Notes: generated from the letters alone by a model not told the origin. A stretch of DNA of 64,000 bases from JAEUIT01 sp044220875 (GCA_044220875.1 JBGAQH010000004.1:124001-188000); one strand, 5' to 3'. Shown: positions 25,727 through 34,346, counted from the first letter of the stretch. Translations and numbers: made by a program.

Positions 25727-25744
25727 GAGAATGTGGCTGTCCAA
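25727..25744 (-). repeat. REP-like repeat (family A), inverted copy, right flank of RAYT
   Basis: GAGAATGTGGCTGTCCAA is the reverse complement of the consensus with one mismatch (17/18). Together with 23774-23791 it brackets the transposase as inverted flanks 1.97 kb apart. It directly abuts the start of the toxin-tip reading frame. Confidence 0.75.
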
Positions 25745-25745
25745 A

Positions 25746-26450
25746 ATGGAATTTGACGATCTCTTCGCGCCCATGGCATGGGCGGTTGACCAGCTTCCAG
25801 CGAGTTGGCAGCGCGGGTATGACTACGTCCTCGACCACGAGGCGAACTTCGTCGCGGGCTGGACAGACCAACTGAATCCTTGGGAGTCAGGCTGGCGAGA
25901 CGGACTCGGAATCAACGAGCGGATCAACGTCACGTATGTCTCCTACAACGCCGGCAGGGGGATGGGAATCCTCCACAATTCGGCGATGGTTGTGACTGGC
26001 GCGGCGGCCGTAGGCACCTCTCTGGGTACGCTGGCAACCGCCGCCGGCGGCGGAGGGACGCTCGCGGCCGCTGGTGGTGGCCTGCTAACGCTCGGCGCGC
26101 AGGGTGTTGGCGCCCTGCGTTTGGGGGTTGCCGGAGCGGTGTCGCTTGAGTTGGGCTCGATTTCGATCACCTCCATCAACGCAACGACGGGCCAGACGAC
26201 GTACTCGAAGGGGTCCGGGGGAGGAAAAGGCCAACCCCAGTACAAGCGAACAAAACCCGGTCAGAGCGGGAAGGAAGCCGCAAAGGATGTACCCAGCTGG
26301 GCCAAGGGCAACCGACCAAAGGTAACCGACGACGGGAATGATTTCGCCACGCGACTTTGCGATGACCGATATGGACCAGGCAATTACCCGACCCACCCAG
26401 GGAGCGAATATGGAAAAATCAAGAAATGGGGTGACCGTGGCTTCGAATGA
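25746..26450 (+). CDS. Truncated polymorphic-toxin tip (Rhs-CT-like), probable toxin
   Basis: 234 residues if started at the ATG at 25746, immediately after the repeat; the open frame extends upstream across the repeat to 25578. Residues 1-60 ('AVDQLPASWQRGYDYVLDHE', 'GWRDGLGINERINVTYVSYN') look like the pre-toxin segment that follows an Rhs core. A glycine/alanine-rich membrane-like stretch (about 75-130) comes next. The last 60 residues, 'VPSWAKGNRPKVTDDGNDFA' and 'HPGSEYGKIKKWGDRGFE', resemble a C-terminal toxin domain of polymorphic toxins whose activity I cannot name. No delivery domain or Rhs core remains, so this is either a displaced tip or a cassette. The DNA is visibly less GC-rich than its neighbours. 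Confidence 0.6.
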   Translation: MEFDDLFAPMAWAVDQLPASWQRGYDYVLDHEANFVAGWTDQLNPWESGWRDGLGINERINVTYVSYNAGRGMGILHNSAMVVTGAAAVGTSLGTLATAAGGGGTLAAAGGGLLTLGAQGVGALRLGVAGAVSLELGSISITSINATTGQTTYSKGSGGGKGQPQYKRTKPGQSGKEAAKDVPSWAKGNRPKVTDDGNDFATRLCDDRYGPGNYPTHPGSEYGKIKKWGDRGFE

Positions 26451-26688
26451 TCCAGGCGGCGACAAACACGTCTTTGTTGTCCATCATGTGGCAAGCGCGG
26501 ATCGCGACGACTCGGGCGCCGACATCAAGCTCATTGGAGTATTTTCAACCCGAAGTCTCGCGAACGACGCTGTTTTGCAACTCTCGACGCTTCAGGGGTT
26601 CAGGCAATTTCCGACGAGCTTTCATATCGATCAGTATGTGCTTGACGCGAAGTACTGGACTGAAGGATTTGGTGTAGGTGTCGAGTGA
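26410..26688 (+). CDS. Probable immunity protein (DUF7336-like)
   Basis: 92 residues from the ATG at 26410, overlapping the toxin end by 41 bp; GTG codons at 26431 and 26437 are alternative starts with less overlap. The core reads 'HVFVVHHVASADRDDSGAD', 'KLIGVFSTRSLANDAVLQL', 'GFRQFPTSFHIDQYVLD', 'YWTEGFG'. It matches a small family in which the final 'WTEGF' is conserved and whose members often sit directly after polymorphic toxin tips. It would bind and neutralise the upstream toxin in the cytoplasm. Pairing, overlap and low GC support a transferred toxin-immunity cassette. Confidence 0.62.
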   Translation: MEKSRNGVTVASNDPGGDKHVFVVHHVASADRDDSGADIKLIGVFSTRSLANDAVLQLSTLQGFRQFPTSFHIDQYVLDAKYWTEGFGVGVE

Positions 26689-27407
26689 AGTTACGGTGGG
26701 GCGTCCGTTGTGGAAGGTCAACTCCGGCTTTTCGCATCGCAAGCTCTCAACGCATGAGGGGCCATTTTGGACAGGCACGTCCGGTTGACCTGCCCCCACT
26801 CTCTGTACCACTCACTATGAGAGTCTGGTTCGTTTCATCAGTTGCATGTTCCGACGCTTGCCGCCTCGCAGCGAAGGGGCACTGGCCCTCAATTTGGACG
26901 GGCACCTGGCGGTTGGACTCGCAAGCTCGAATGGGGTGACCAGGGTTGTTACGCGCGGCCGCCAGTCCGTGCAAGACCGGAGCAACTGGACACACAGGTA
27001 CCGCAGAGGGAGCGACTGCGGGTGTCCCTCTCTCCGAAATCCCCGCGCGTTTACGCTCTGAGTTCGGTAATGTAGTTCACGGTCTTCAGACCGGCCTCAA
27101 CTCGCGGTCGGCCGCCATCCTTGACAGGCACCTCGCGCCCAATCGCATCGCGAGCGCACGCTGAGTGACCAGCGTTGCCACCCGTGGACGCCCGTCCGTG
27201 CAAGGCCACGTGCAAGGCGAAGGCCAGTAGCCCACAACCCCCGCCCTCTCCGCCACTTCGAACGCCCGCCCCTCCCCTTGCCAAGGTGGGCGTCTAGGGT
27301 TTTGCCCCCAATCCCCGCCCGCCCAACGACCGCAACCACCTTCCCCACAACACCTTAGCAACCAAGCCCGCCGGCGCGTCTCACCGCCCTCCCCTCACCC
27401 AACACAA
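26689..27407. repeat. Gene-free region with degenerate repeats (family B motif and two long copies)
   Basis: No convincing gene in about 720 bp. GGACAGGCACGTCC (26769-26782), a short hairpin GGAC/GTCC, and relatives GGACGGGCACC (26896) and TTGACAGGCACC (27121) belong to a second repeat family. A longer block, GCACCT...GTGACCAGnGTTG...GTCCGTGCAAGnCC, occurs twice, at about 26902-26983 and 27129-27212, roughly 227 bp apart. This looks like decayed repeat DNA. Confidence 0.5.
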
Positions 27408-27433
27408 CCGCCGCGTGGATCACCACGCGGCGG
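27408..27433 (-). terminator. Hairpin terminator downstream of speA
   Basis: CCGCCGCGTGG-ATCA-CCACGCGGCGG is a perfect 11-bp stem with a 4-base loop, 49 bp past the speA stop. On the minus strand it is followed by TTGTGTTGGG, a modest T-rich tail. Confidence 0.75.
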
Positions 27434-27481
27434 CTGATTGCTTTCAGGGTTTCGTCGCCAGGGCCAGACAGCCGCCCCCAC

Positions 27482-29602
27482 TCAATCCAAGTGCGTCTCG
27501 CACTCGAGATACGTATATCCCGCAAGGCCCGCCTCGTAGGCCTTCATGAGCTGGCTGCTTTCCGAGACGGTCATCCGCTTCGTGCGGACCGCGCCTTCGA
27601 CCTCGCGGCGGATCTCCATCGCCAGGCGCGTCGCGTCGTACTGCACGTAGTGCAGCACCTCGCGCACGCTGTCGCCTTCGACGATCTCGTCGATCCACCA
27701 CTGGTTGTTCTCGTCGAGCCGGATGTGGGCGACGTGGGTGTCGCCGAAGAGGTTGTGCAGGTCGCCGAGGGTCTCCTGATACGCCCCGACGAGGAACGCG
27801 CCGAGGTAGTAGTCCTCCCCCTCGCGGAGTTCGTGCAGCTCAAGCGTCTTCTTGATGTCGTGGTCGTCGACGAAGCGGTCGATCTTGCCGTCCGAATCGC
27901 AGGTCAGGTCGGCCAGCGTTCCCTTCCGCACCGGCTTCTCGTCGAGGCGGTGGATCGGAAGAATCGGGAAGAGCTGGTTGATCGCCCAGATGTCGGGCAG
28001 CGACTGGAAGATCGAGAGGTTGCAGAAGTAGGTGTCGGAGACCGAGCTTTCGAGATCCTGGAGCTCCTCCGGCACGTTGGTCATCTCGCGGCACTTGTCG
28101 CGGATCTTCGCGCAGGTTGCCCAGAAGAGCCGCTCGGCGAGCGAGCGGTCGTTCAGGCTCATGTACCCGACGCTGAAGAGCGAGAGCGCCTCGTCACGGG
28201 CCTGAAGGGCATCGTGATAGCACTCGAGCAGCCGCCGCTCGCTCACCGTCGAGTAGGCCTCCCAGAGGTCGACGATCGGCCGGGGAATCTCGGCGTCGGG
28301 CTTGAAGTGCTGGTCGAGCGAGGTCGGCACCTGGAAGCGGTCAAGGCGATTCGCCCCAAGCACGTCGAAGACGATGACGCTCTGCTGGGCGACCATCGCC
28401 CGTCCGGACTCGGTGACGATCGTCGGATGATCGACCCCCTCCTCGTCGCAGACGGTCATGATCTTGTAGACGACGTTGCTCGCGTACTCCTGCAGCGTGT
28501 AGTTGGTCGAGAACTCGAAGTTGGTCTGGCTGCCGTCGTAGTCGATGCCGAGACCGCCGCCGACGTCCAGGTACTTCATGCCGGCGCCCATCTTGGCGAG
28601 CTCGACATAGATGCGGGCGAGCTCGTTGACGCCCGAGTTCACCTGGCGGATGTCGTGGATCTGCGAGCCCATGTGGCAGTGGAGGAGCTGCAGGCAGTCC
28701 TCCATGCCGCGGGTCTTCAGGAACTCGAGCACCTCGATCACTTCCGAGAGCGAGAGGCCGAACTTGGCCTTGATGCCGGAGCTGTGGCGCCAGCGCCCGG
28801 CGCCGGGGGTGAAGAGATTCACGCGCACGCCGATCCGCGGCCGGATGCCGTAGAGGTCGGCATGCTTGATGATGAGCCGAAGCTCCGTGAGGTTCTCGAT
28901 GACCGGGATGATCGTGCGCCCGAGCTTGGCCGCGAGCGTCACGAACTCGATGTAGCGGTCTTCCTTGAAGCCGTTGCAGATGATCAGGCGGTCGGGCGTG
29001 TCGCTGGTCATGCCCATGACCGCGAGGAGCTCGGGCTTGCTGCCGACCTCGAGGCCGTAGCCGTACTCCTTGCCGTACTCGCGGATCTCCTCGACGACGC
29101 GCCGCTGCTGGTTCACCTTGATCGGATAGACGGCGAGGTACCGGCCGCGATAGGCGTTGTCCTTGATCGCCTGCTCGAAGGCATCGTGGAGATCGACCAT
29201 GCGCCGCTGCAGGAGATCGCTGAAGTGCAGGAGCACCGGCGTGCGAAGGCCTCGCTCGCGCAGGCCGCGCACGACCTCCTGAAGATCGATCTCGCGTCCG
29301 GGCGTCTTCGTCGGACGAACGACGACGTGGCCCAGCTTGTTGATGTCGAAGAAGCCCTTGCCCCACCCGCGGATGTTGTAGAGATCGGCGGAGTCGTCGA
29401 TCGTCCAACCCGGGTCCAGCGTGGGCCGCGCAACGCGGGGCTTGAGCCCGCCGTTTGAGCCGCCATTGGTGCTTCCAGCGGCGCCGCCATTGGGGACCGC
29501 CGCCGCCGTGCCGGCCGGCACGGTGGAGCTGGAGGTCGTTGCGGTTGGGGAATTGGGGGAGATAGCCGGCGACGTGGCCGGCGGGTTCACCGTCTGGGAC
29601 AT
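27482..29602 (-). CDS. speA: Biosynthetic arginine decarboxylase
   Basis: 706 residues. After a 50-residue low-complexity leader rich in Ser, Pro and Gly, the protein follows SpeA throughout. 'YPIKVNQQ' holds the PLP lysine, 'LDVGGGLGIDYDGS' the phosphate site, and 'SDTYFCNLSIFQSLPD' the active-site Cys region. It converts arginine to agmatine and CO2, the first step of polyamine synthesis. The leader is probably an extension particular to this lineage, and a shorter start within it cannot be excluded. The gene stands alone, divergent from the PEP-CTERM gene, and ends at a strong hairpin. Confidence 0.95.
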   Translation of the reverse strand: MSQTVNPPATSPAISPNSPTATTSSSTVPAGTAAAVPNGGAAGSTNGGSNGGLKPRVARPTLDPGWTIDDSADLYNIRGWGKGFFDINKLGHVVVRPTKTPGREIDLQEVVRGLRERGLRTPVLLHFSDLLQRRMVDLHDAFEQAIKDNAYRGRYLAVYPIKVNQQRRVVEEIREYGKEYGYGLEVGSKPELLAVMGMTSDTPDRLIICNGFKEDRYIEFVTLAAKLGRTIIPVIENLTELRLIIKHADLYGIRPRIGVRVNLFTPGAGRWRHSSGIKAKFGLSLSEVIEVLEFLKTRGMEDCLQLLHCHMGSQIHDIRQVNSGVNELARIYVELAKMGAGMKYLDVGGGLGIDYDGSQTNFEFSTNYTLQEYASNVVYKIMTVCDEEGVDHPTIVTESGRAMVAQQSVIVFDVLGANRLDRFQVPTSLDQHFKPDAEIPRPIVDLWEAYSTVSERRLLECYHDALQARDEALSLFSVGYMSLNDRSLAERLFWATCAKIRDKCREMTNVPEELQDLESSVSDTYFCNLSIFQSLPDIWAINQLFPILPIHRLDEKPVRKGTLADLTCDSDGKIDRFVDDHDIKKTLELHELREGEDYYLGAFLVGAYQETLGDLHNLFGDTHVAHIRLDENNQWWIDEIVEGDSVREVLHYVQYDATRLAMEIRREVEGAVRTKRMTVSESSQLMKAYEAGLAGYTYLECETHLD

Positions 29603-29843
29603 AGGCCTTCAGGTGCCTTTCGCGGTCGGAGGCGAGAAAGACGCGGGTCGGAAGCACAACCCGCGGACGGGAAGGCACCGGGAAAAGGGCCCATTGTAGA
29701 TATCGGGGCCATGAGAATCAGCGGATTTCCGCCGACCTTTGACGAAGATGCTTCCGGGAGGTTGCCTCACATGCACCCTTGGGCGCATAGTGGGGCTCGG
29801 GAATCCCTTTTTGAACTGTCCGTTTTTGAAGCAGAGAGTGACC

Positions 29844-30509
29844 ATGAAGTCCATGCGCTGGATCGCTGCCGCCGTGTTTGTCGCCGCCCCTACCGCGTTC
29901 GCCGGTCCCGATTGGGATACCGACCTCGAGCAGGACGCAGGCTCGACACTCCAGACCGCCCAGACCATCACCTTCAACGGCAACCTTCAGACGATCGCCG
30001 GCCGCCTCAACGGCACTGCCGTCTTGGGCGCCGACTTCCACGACGTCTACCGCCTGGTCATCACGACCCCGGGCGAATTCGTGATCGACTTGACCGGTCC
30101 GAACTCCCTCGACTTCGACGCCTGCCTTTGGCTCTTTGACAGCCGCGGCATCCCACTGCTGGGCACCAACGATGCCGACGGCAAGACCACGGCACCGCGA
30201 CTGACGAACTCGTCCAACGCCGGCTCCGAGATCACGATCACCGAGCCGGGCATCTACTACCTGTCGATCAGCGGCATCGGCGCTCAGCCCGTCTCTTGGG
30301 GCAAGCCGCTCTGGCCGTCGGTCGTCTTCGAGCCGGGCGTCGTCGCCGGTGCGTTTTTCACCGAGAACGCCTGGGATGGCGAGTGGTCAGGCGACGGCGC
30401 CACGGGCAACTACCTGATGACGGTTGCCGGCGTTGCCGGCGTGCCGGCACCCGGTGCTGCGGCACTGCTTTCGGTCGCAGGCCTCATGGGCCGCCGCCGC
30501 CGCCGCTGA
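29844..30509 (+). CDS. Secreted protein with PEP-CTERM-type sorting tag
   Basis: 221 residues from the ATG at 29844. The signal peptide is 'MRWIAAAVFVAAPTAFA'. The body resembles a bacterial pre-peptidase C-terminal (PPC) beta-sandwich: 'DFHDVYRLVITTPGEFVIDL', 'DACLWLFDSRGIPLLGTND', 'ITEPGIYYLSISG'. The C-terminus, 'VPAPGAAALLSVAGLMGRRRRR', is the Phycisphaerae version of the PEP-CTERM tag: Pro-rich motif, hydrophobic helix, arginine cluster. The tag is normally recognised by an exosortase for cell-surface release. Its last 26 bp overlap the end of the convergent kinase gene. Confidence 0.8.
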   Translation: MKSMRWIAAAVFVAAPTAFAGPDWDTDLEQDAGSTLQTAQTITFNGNLQTIAGRLNGTAVLGADFHDVYRLVITTPGEFVIDLTGPNSLDFDACLWLFDSRGIPLLGTNDADGKTTAPRLTNSSNAGSEITITEPGIYYLSISGIGAQPVSWGKPLWPSVVFEPGVVAGAFFTENAWDGEWSGDGATGNYLMTVAGVAGVPAPGAAALLSVAGLMGRRRRR

Positions 30510-33024
30510 GCCCTTCGGCCTCATGCACAAACCCCGCCGCGCGGAGCGCCTCAACGCTCCGCGCGGCGATTGCTTTTGCGGACGCCGGCGAGGCCGCTGC
30601 GATCGCCTCGCGGAAGGCCTCGAGCGCCTCGCCGCCGCGCGCGAGCTTGAGCAGCGCGTGACCCCGCAATTCGTGAAGATCCGCGCGGTGGGCCATGCCC
30701 TCTGCGGCCGGAATGCCGGAACCGATGGTCTTCTCGGCTGTGGCGAGAGCCTCGGCGGCGCGACCTGCGTCAAGCTGCGCTGCCGCGAGTTCGAGCCGCG
30801 CGTCAATCGCCTCCGGTGAGGTCTCGCCCTTGGCGCCGACGATCACCTGTTCGGCGATCTCAAGATCCTCCAGCGCCCCAGGGCGGCCCAACGAGCGCTT
30901 CAGGCGCCCGACGCTGAAGTGGGCCCGGCCCACGCGGAAGTCGTCGGGCCGAACGGCTCGCTTGATGCGGGCCAGGGCGTCCTCGAAGGCGGCGAGCGCC
31001 TCGACCGGACGGCCGCGCTTGGAGAGGATCTGGGCTTGGGCGTTGATGACCGCCGCCACTTCCCAGCTCCCCTCGCCGTGGGCCCTCACCTGCACACGAT
31101 GGGCTCGGGCGAGGAAGGCGTCGGCCGCGTCGAGGTCGCCCTGGTCGCGAACGCACGCCGCCAGATGCTGGAGCGTCATCGCGCTGCGCGGCGAGTCGGC
31201 GCCGTCGAGGCGCTCCCACATCGCCAGCGCCTCGCTGTACAGGCGGTTGGCCTCGGCGAGATCGTTGTTCTTGAGATGCCAGCGGGCGAGGTTGTGAATC
31301 GCCTCGGCGACCTGCACCGTCTCCTGCTTGTGCTCGCGCTCCGCGGCGCTGCGGCAGAGGGCCAGCGCTTCCTCCAGCGCCGCCCGCGGCCGCTGGGCGC
31401 CGTCGAAGCCGAGCCACGAGGCCTCGATGGTGTTGAGAAGCGTGGCGCCAACGAGGGGATCGACCTCGAATTCCATCACGGCGCGTTCTCGCAAGAGACC
31501 GAGGAACTGAAGCACGTCCATCGTCCGCTTGCCGCGGCCGATCTCGGGATTGCTTGACTGGAAGGTCTCTCGGAAGGCATCGAGGGTGCGATCGGAGCGC
31601 TCCTGGTTTCGCTTCGCCTGACCGTAGAGGACGGTCATGGTCACCGTCGAACCGACGATCAGCGCGACGAAACTCACGGCCACGCTCGTCGCCACCCAGT
31701 GCCGACGGACCCACTTGCGGGCCACGTAGACCATCGAGTCGCGGCGGGCCAGAATGGGCCGGCCATCGAGGAAACGCTCGAGATCCTCCGCCAGCGCCTG
31801 CGCCGACTGGTATCGCTCCTCGGGCTTGCTCTTGAGGCAGGTGAGGGCGATCACATCGAGGTCGGGATCGACCGGAGCACGCACCGTCGACGGAGGCTTC
31901 GGCTCGGTCTCGAGTCGGGCGAGCAACAGGTCGGCGATCGAGAAGCTCCCTCCCGGCGGCTTGTACGGGCGCTCGCCGGCGAGGATCTCGTAGAGGATGA
32001 CGCCGAGGGCGAAGATGTCGGTGCGGACGTCGATGAGATCCGGGTTGCCCCGCAACTGCTCCGGCGCCGCATAGGCAAAGGTGCCGAGGAACTCGCCGGC
32101 CGCGGTCGCCTCGATCATGTCCTGGTCCTGCTCCTCGCCGCGGGCACTGCGGGCAAGGCCGAAGTCCAGAACATGCGGCTCGAGGGCCTCGTCGATCAGG
32201 ATGTTCGCCGGCTTGAGGTCGCGGTGGATGACGCCGCGCTGATGGGCGTAGGCGATGGCCTTCACGATGCTCAGGAAGGTCTGGAGCAGTTGGCTCACCG
32301 GCGGCTTGTCGTGGACGCCCTCGGGGAGCTTGAGGATGTCGCTGAGCGGTCGCCCGTTGACGAGTTCCATCGCGAAGAACGCGAGGCCCTCGGCGGTGCG
32401 GCCGCTCTCGTAGAGGGTGACGATGTGCGGATGCCGGAGACTTGCGACGACTTCGACTTCGCGATCGAAACGGGCCCGCTGCCGGCTGGTCGCGAACTTG
32501 CCCTGCAGCAAGGTCTTCAGGGCAACGGGGCGACGGGTCGAAGTCTGCTGGGCGCGATAGACGACGCCTTGGGCGCCGCGGTGGATTTCCCCCTCGACGC
32601 GGAAGCCGGGGACGACCTCCATCGGTCCGGTGGGCGGGGCGTCGGACTTCTCGGCGTCGAAGCGATCCTTGTTGGCGGAGATGTAGTCGCTGACCAGCTC
32701 GTTGTCGGCCCGCAGCCGTCGCACGACCTCGCGGCAGACGGGGCACTTCCCGAGGTGCTCCATCACGCCGTTGACGTTGGTGGCCCCGGCGGCGGCCAAC
32801 TCGAGCGACTCACGATCGGGGCAGCCCGATCCGCCGCTCGAGGAGCCGCCGGCGGAGGAGCCGGTGCCGTAGATCGGCGCCACGCTGAAGCCGGGGGTCG
32901 ATTCGACGTCGGCGCTGGTCGCATCAAGATCGCTCGCCGACAAGACTCGCTCACCGGCGCGATCGCGTTGCGCCCGCTCGGCATCGGGACCGCCTCGTTC
33001 GAGATCGCGACCGCCTCCGTCCAT
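30484..33024 (-). CDS. Transmembrane Ser/Thr kinase with N-terminal zinc anti-sigma-like motif and C-terminal TPRs
   Basis: 846 residues. H90-L-G-K-C94-P-V-C97 is the HxxxCxxC signature of zinc-binding anti-sigma domains. The kinase domain runs from about 141 to 420: 'IHRGAQGVVYRA' glycine loop, Lys170 in 'VALK', HRD at 267-269, DFG at 287-289, APE-like 'AAPEQL'. A membrane helix spans about 443-467. The outer part (about 480-840) is a helical TPR-rich region. It starts one base into the stop of the ECF sigma gene (TAATG), so the two are translationally coupled. The arrangement suggests that the cytoplasmic N-terminus binds the sigma factor and kinase activity tunes its release; this is inference. 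The gene end overlaps the PEP-CTERM gene by 26 bp tail to tail. Confidence 0.87.
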   Translation of the reverse strand: MDGGGRDLERGGPDAERAQRDRAGERVLSASDLDATSADVESTPGFSVAPIYGTGSSAGGSSSGGSGCPDRESLELAAAGATNVNGVMEHLGKCPVCREVVRRLRADNELVSDYISANKDRFDAEKSDAPPTGPMEVVPGFRVEGEIHRGAQGVVYRAQQTSTRRPVALKTLLQGKFATSRQRARFDREVEVVASLRHPHIVTLYESGRTAEGLAFFAMELVNGRPLSDILKLPEGVHDKPPVSQLLQTFLSIVKAIAYAHQRGVIHRDLKPANILIDEALEPHVLDFGLARSARGEEQDQDMIEATAAGEFLGTFAYAAPEQLRGNPDLIDVRTDIFALGVILYEILAGERPYKPPGGSFSIADLLLARLETEPKPPSTVRAPVDPDLDVIALTCLKSKPEERYQSAQALAEDLERFLDGRPILARRDSMVYVARKWVRRHWVATSVAVSFVALIVGSTVTMTVLYGQAKRNQERSDRTLDAFRETFQSSNPEIGRGKRTMDVLQFLGLLRERAVMEFEVDPLVGATLLNTIEASWLGFDGAQRPRAALEEALALCRSAAEREHKQETVQVAEAIHNLARWHLKNNDLAEANRLYSEALAMWERLDGADSPRSAMTLQHLAACVRDQGDLDAADAFLARAHRVQVRAHGEGSWEVAAVINAQAQILSKRGRPVEALAAFEDALARIKRAVRPDDFRVGRAHFSVGRLKRSLGRPGALEDLEIAEQVIVGAKGETSPEAIDARLELAAAQLDAGRAAEALATAEKTIGSGIPAAEGMAHRADLHELRGHALLKLARGGEALEAFREAIAAASPASAKAIAARSVEALRAAGFVHEAEGLSGGGGGP

Positions 33025-33635
33025 TACGCACCCTCATCGTAGAGCTTGTCGAGTCGCTCCACGATCTCACGAAGTCGTTGGGCGACGCGGCTCTTGGCCA
33101 GATAGACGTCGTGCACGGACATGCCGAGCTCCTCGGCGACCTGCTGCGGCGATCGGCCGTGGGCCGCGACCAGTTCGAATGCCCGGATGGTGCGCTCGTC
33201 GGTCTTCGTGTTCTGGCGAAGCTCGAGCATCGCCTCGCGAAGGACGGCCTGACGGTGCTCTGCATCCCAGGCGGCCTGAAGACGATCGGGGTCATCGAGG
33301 GCACCGGTCGCCGCGGCGACCTGCGGATCGGCCTGCACCTCCTGGCGGTGGGCCCGGGCGCGGCGCTGATCGAGAATGCGATAGCGGGCAATGCCGACCA
33401 GCCAGGCGCCGAGGCGTCCCTTGGTACGGTCGTACTTGCCCTCGCGATAGTCCTGGACGAAGCGGACCAGCGTCTCCTGAGCGACATCGGCGGCATCGAC
33501 GTCGGCAAGCCCGAGGTTGCGGGCGAAGCCGATGAGGATCGGTCGGTAGCGCGCGTCGAACGCCTCCCATGCCGGCTCGTTGGCCGAGTCATGGAGCGCC
33601 TCCAACATCGCCGTAGTCGTTCTGGTCAAGTCCAC
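33024..33635 (-). CDS. ECF-type RNA polymerase sigma factor
   Basis: 203 residues from a GTG at 33635 ('VDLTRTTTAMLEALHDSANE'); the opening 'TRTTTAMLEALHD...AWEAFDARYRPIL' is where homologues begin, so the longer frame to 33776 is unlikely. Region 2 is at about 20-90 ('DVAQETLVRFVQDYREGKYD', 'LGAWLVGIARYRILDQRR'). Region 4 lies at about 145-200 ('RSPQQVAEELGMSVHDVYLAKSRV'). The style is the planctomycete group in which the sigma gene is paired with a serine/threonine kinase. Its stop shares a base with the kinase start. Confidence 0.88.
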   Translation of the reverse strand: MDLTRTTTAMLEALHDSANEPAWEAFDARYRPILIGFARNLGLADVDAADVAQETLVRFVQDYREGKYDRTKGRLGAWLVGIARYRILDQRRARAHRQEVQADPQVAAATGALDDPDRLQAAWDAEHRQAVLREAMLELRQNTKTDERTIRAFELVAAHGRSPQQVAEELGMSVHDVYLAKSRVAQRLREIVERLDKLYDEGA

Positions 33636-33809
33636 GAGCGGACGCCAGTGTACGGCCCGAACGGGGCATTCGGCCCTCAATGTCGGATCGGCGTCGCCGG
33701 GATGGCCGTCGGTCGCGAACGCAGCGGCGAGACCCACACGCACGGTACGAACGGTGCCTGCCGCTCGGCGTGCCATCAGGGCGGGCGGGGTACCCGCCGG
33801 GAGGGCCCG

Positions 33810-34229
33810 CTAGCGCCGGCTTCCGCATTCGGGGCAACGATCCGGGACCCGATCGGGGAGCGACTGGTCGGTTCGCAGGTCGTAGCCGCACTCGATGCAG
33901 ATCGGGTAGCCGAGTTCCCGAACCGCCTCCCGTACGGCGCGGACCCGGATGCGATGGAGCGCGAAGAACACCAGCCCAAGCAACCCGCCGGTCGTGGTCA
34001 GGTTGACGAGGACGATCGCGAGGACTCGGGGAATTCCCCATGCGCTCAGGAAGAGAACCGTCTTCGGGAGAAGGGCGATCGCCACCGGGAGGACGACAAC
34101 GAGGGCGAGCATGACCAACCACGTCCCCCGCCGCCGCGCGACCAGTTGCTTCGCCCGGCGGCGAATCTCGACCCGCTCCTCGCTCGTGAACGAGAGGGTG
34201 GATGAGAACAGCGGTTCAAAGAACGGCAT
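33810..34229 (-). CDS. Small membrane protein with C-terminal zinc ribbon
   Basis: 139 residues from the ATG at 34229. Two membrane helices lie at about 36-55 ('LVMLALVVVLPVAIALL') and 66-92. The C-terminus 'CIECGYDLRTDQSLPDRVP' then 'RCPECGSRR' forms a four-cysteine zinc ribbon. This 'CxxCGYDLR...CPECG' form recurs in planctomycete membrane proteins of unknown function. It lies between the ECF/kinase operon and the HscA gene on the same strand. Confidence 0.7.
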   Translation of the reverse strand: MPFFEPLFSSTLSFTSEERVEIRRRAKQLVARRRGTWLVMLALVVVLPVAIALLPKTVLFLSAWGIPRVLAIVLVNLTTTGGLLGLVFFALHRIRVRAVREAVRELGYPICIECGYDLRTDQSLPDRVPDRCPECGSRR

Positions 34230-34274
34230 GGGTGCTGAGGGAAGCGCGGACGGGGCGATCACCACCCGATGGGA

Positions 34275-34346
34275 GATCGCGACCTTGCGGATCGCGACAT
34301 TGGACAGGATCGCGACATTGGACCGCGACAGTGGACAGGCACGTCC
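34275..34346 (+). repeat. 18-bp tandem repeats ending in a family B motif
   Basis: GATCGCGACATTGGACAG (34290-34307) and GATCGCGACATTGGACCG (34308-34325) are adjacent, preceded by a partial unit (34275-34289) and followed by CGACAGTGGACAG. The block ends in GGACAGGCACGTCC (34333-34346), identical to the motif at 26769. It lies between hscA and the zinc-ribbon gene. Confidence 0.65.
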
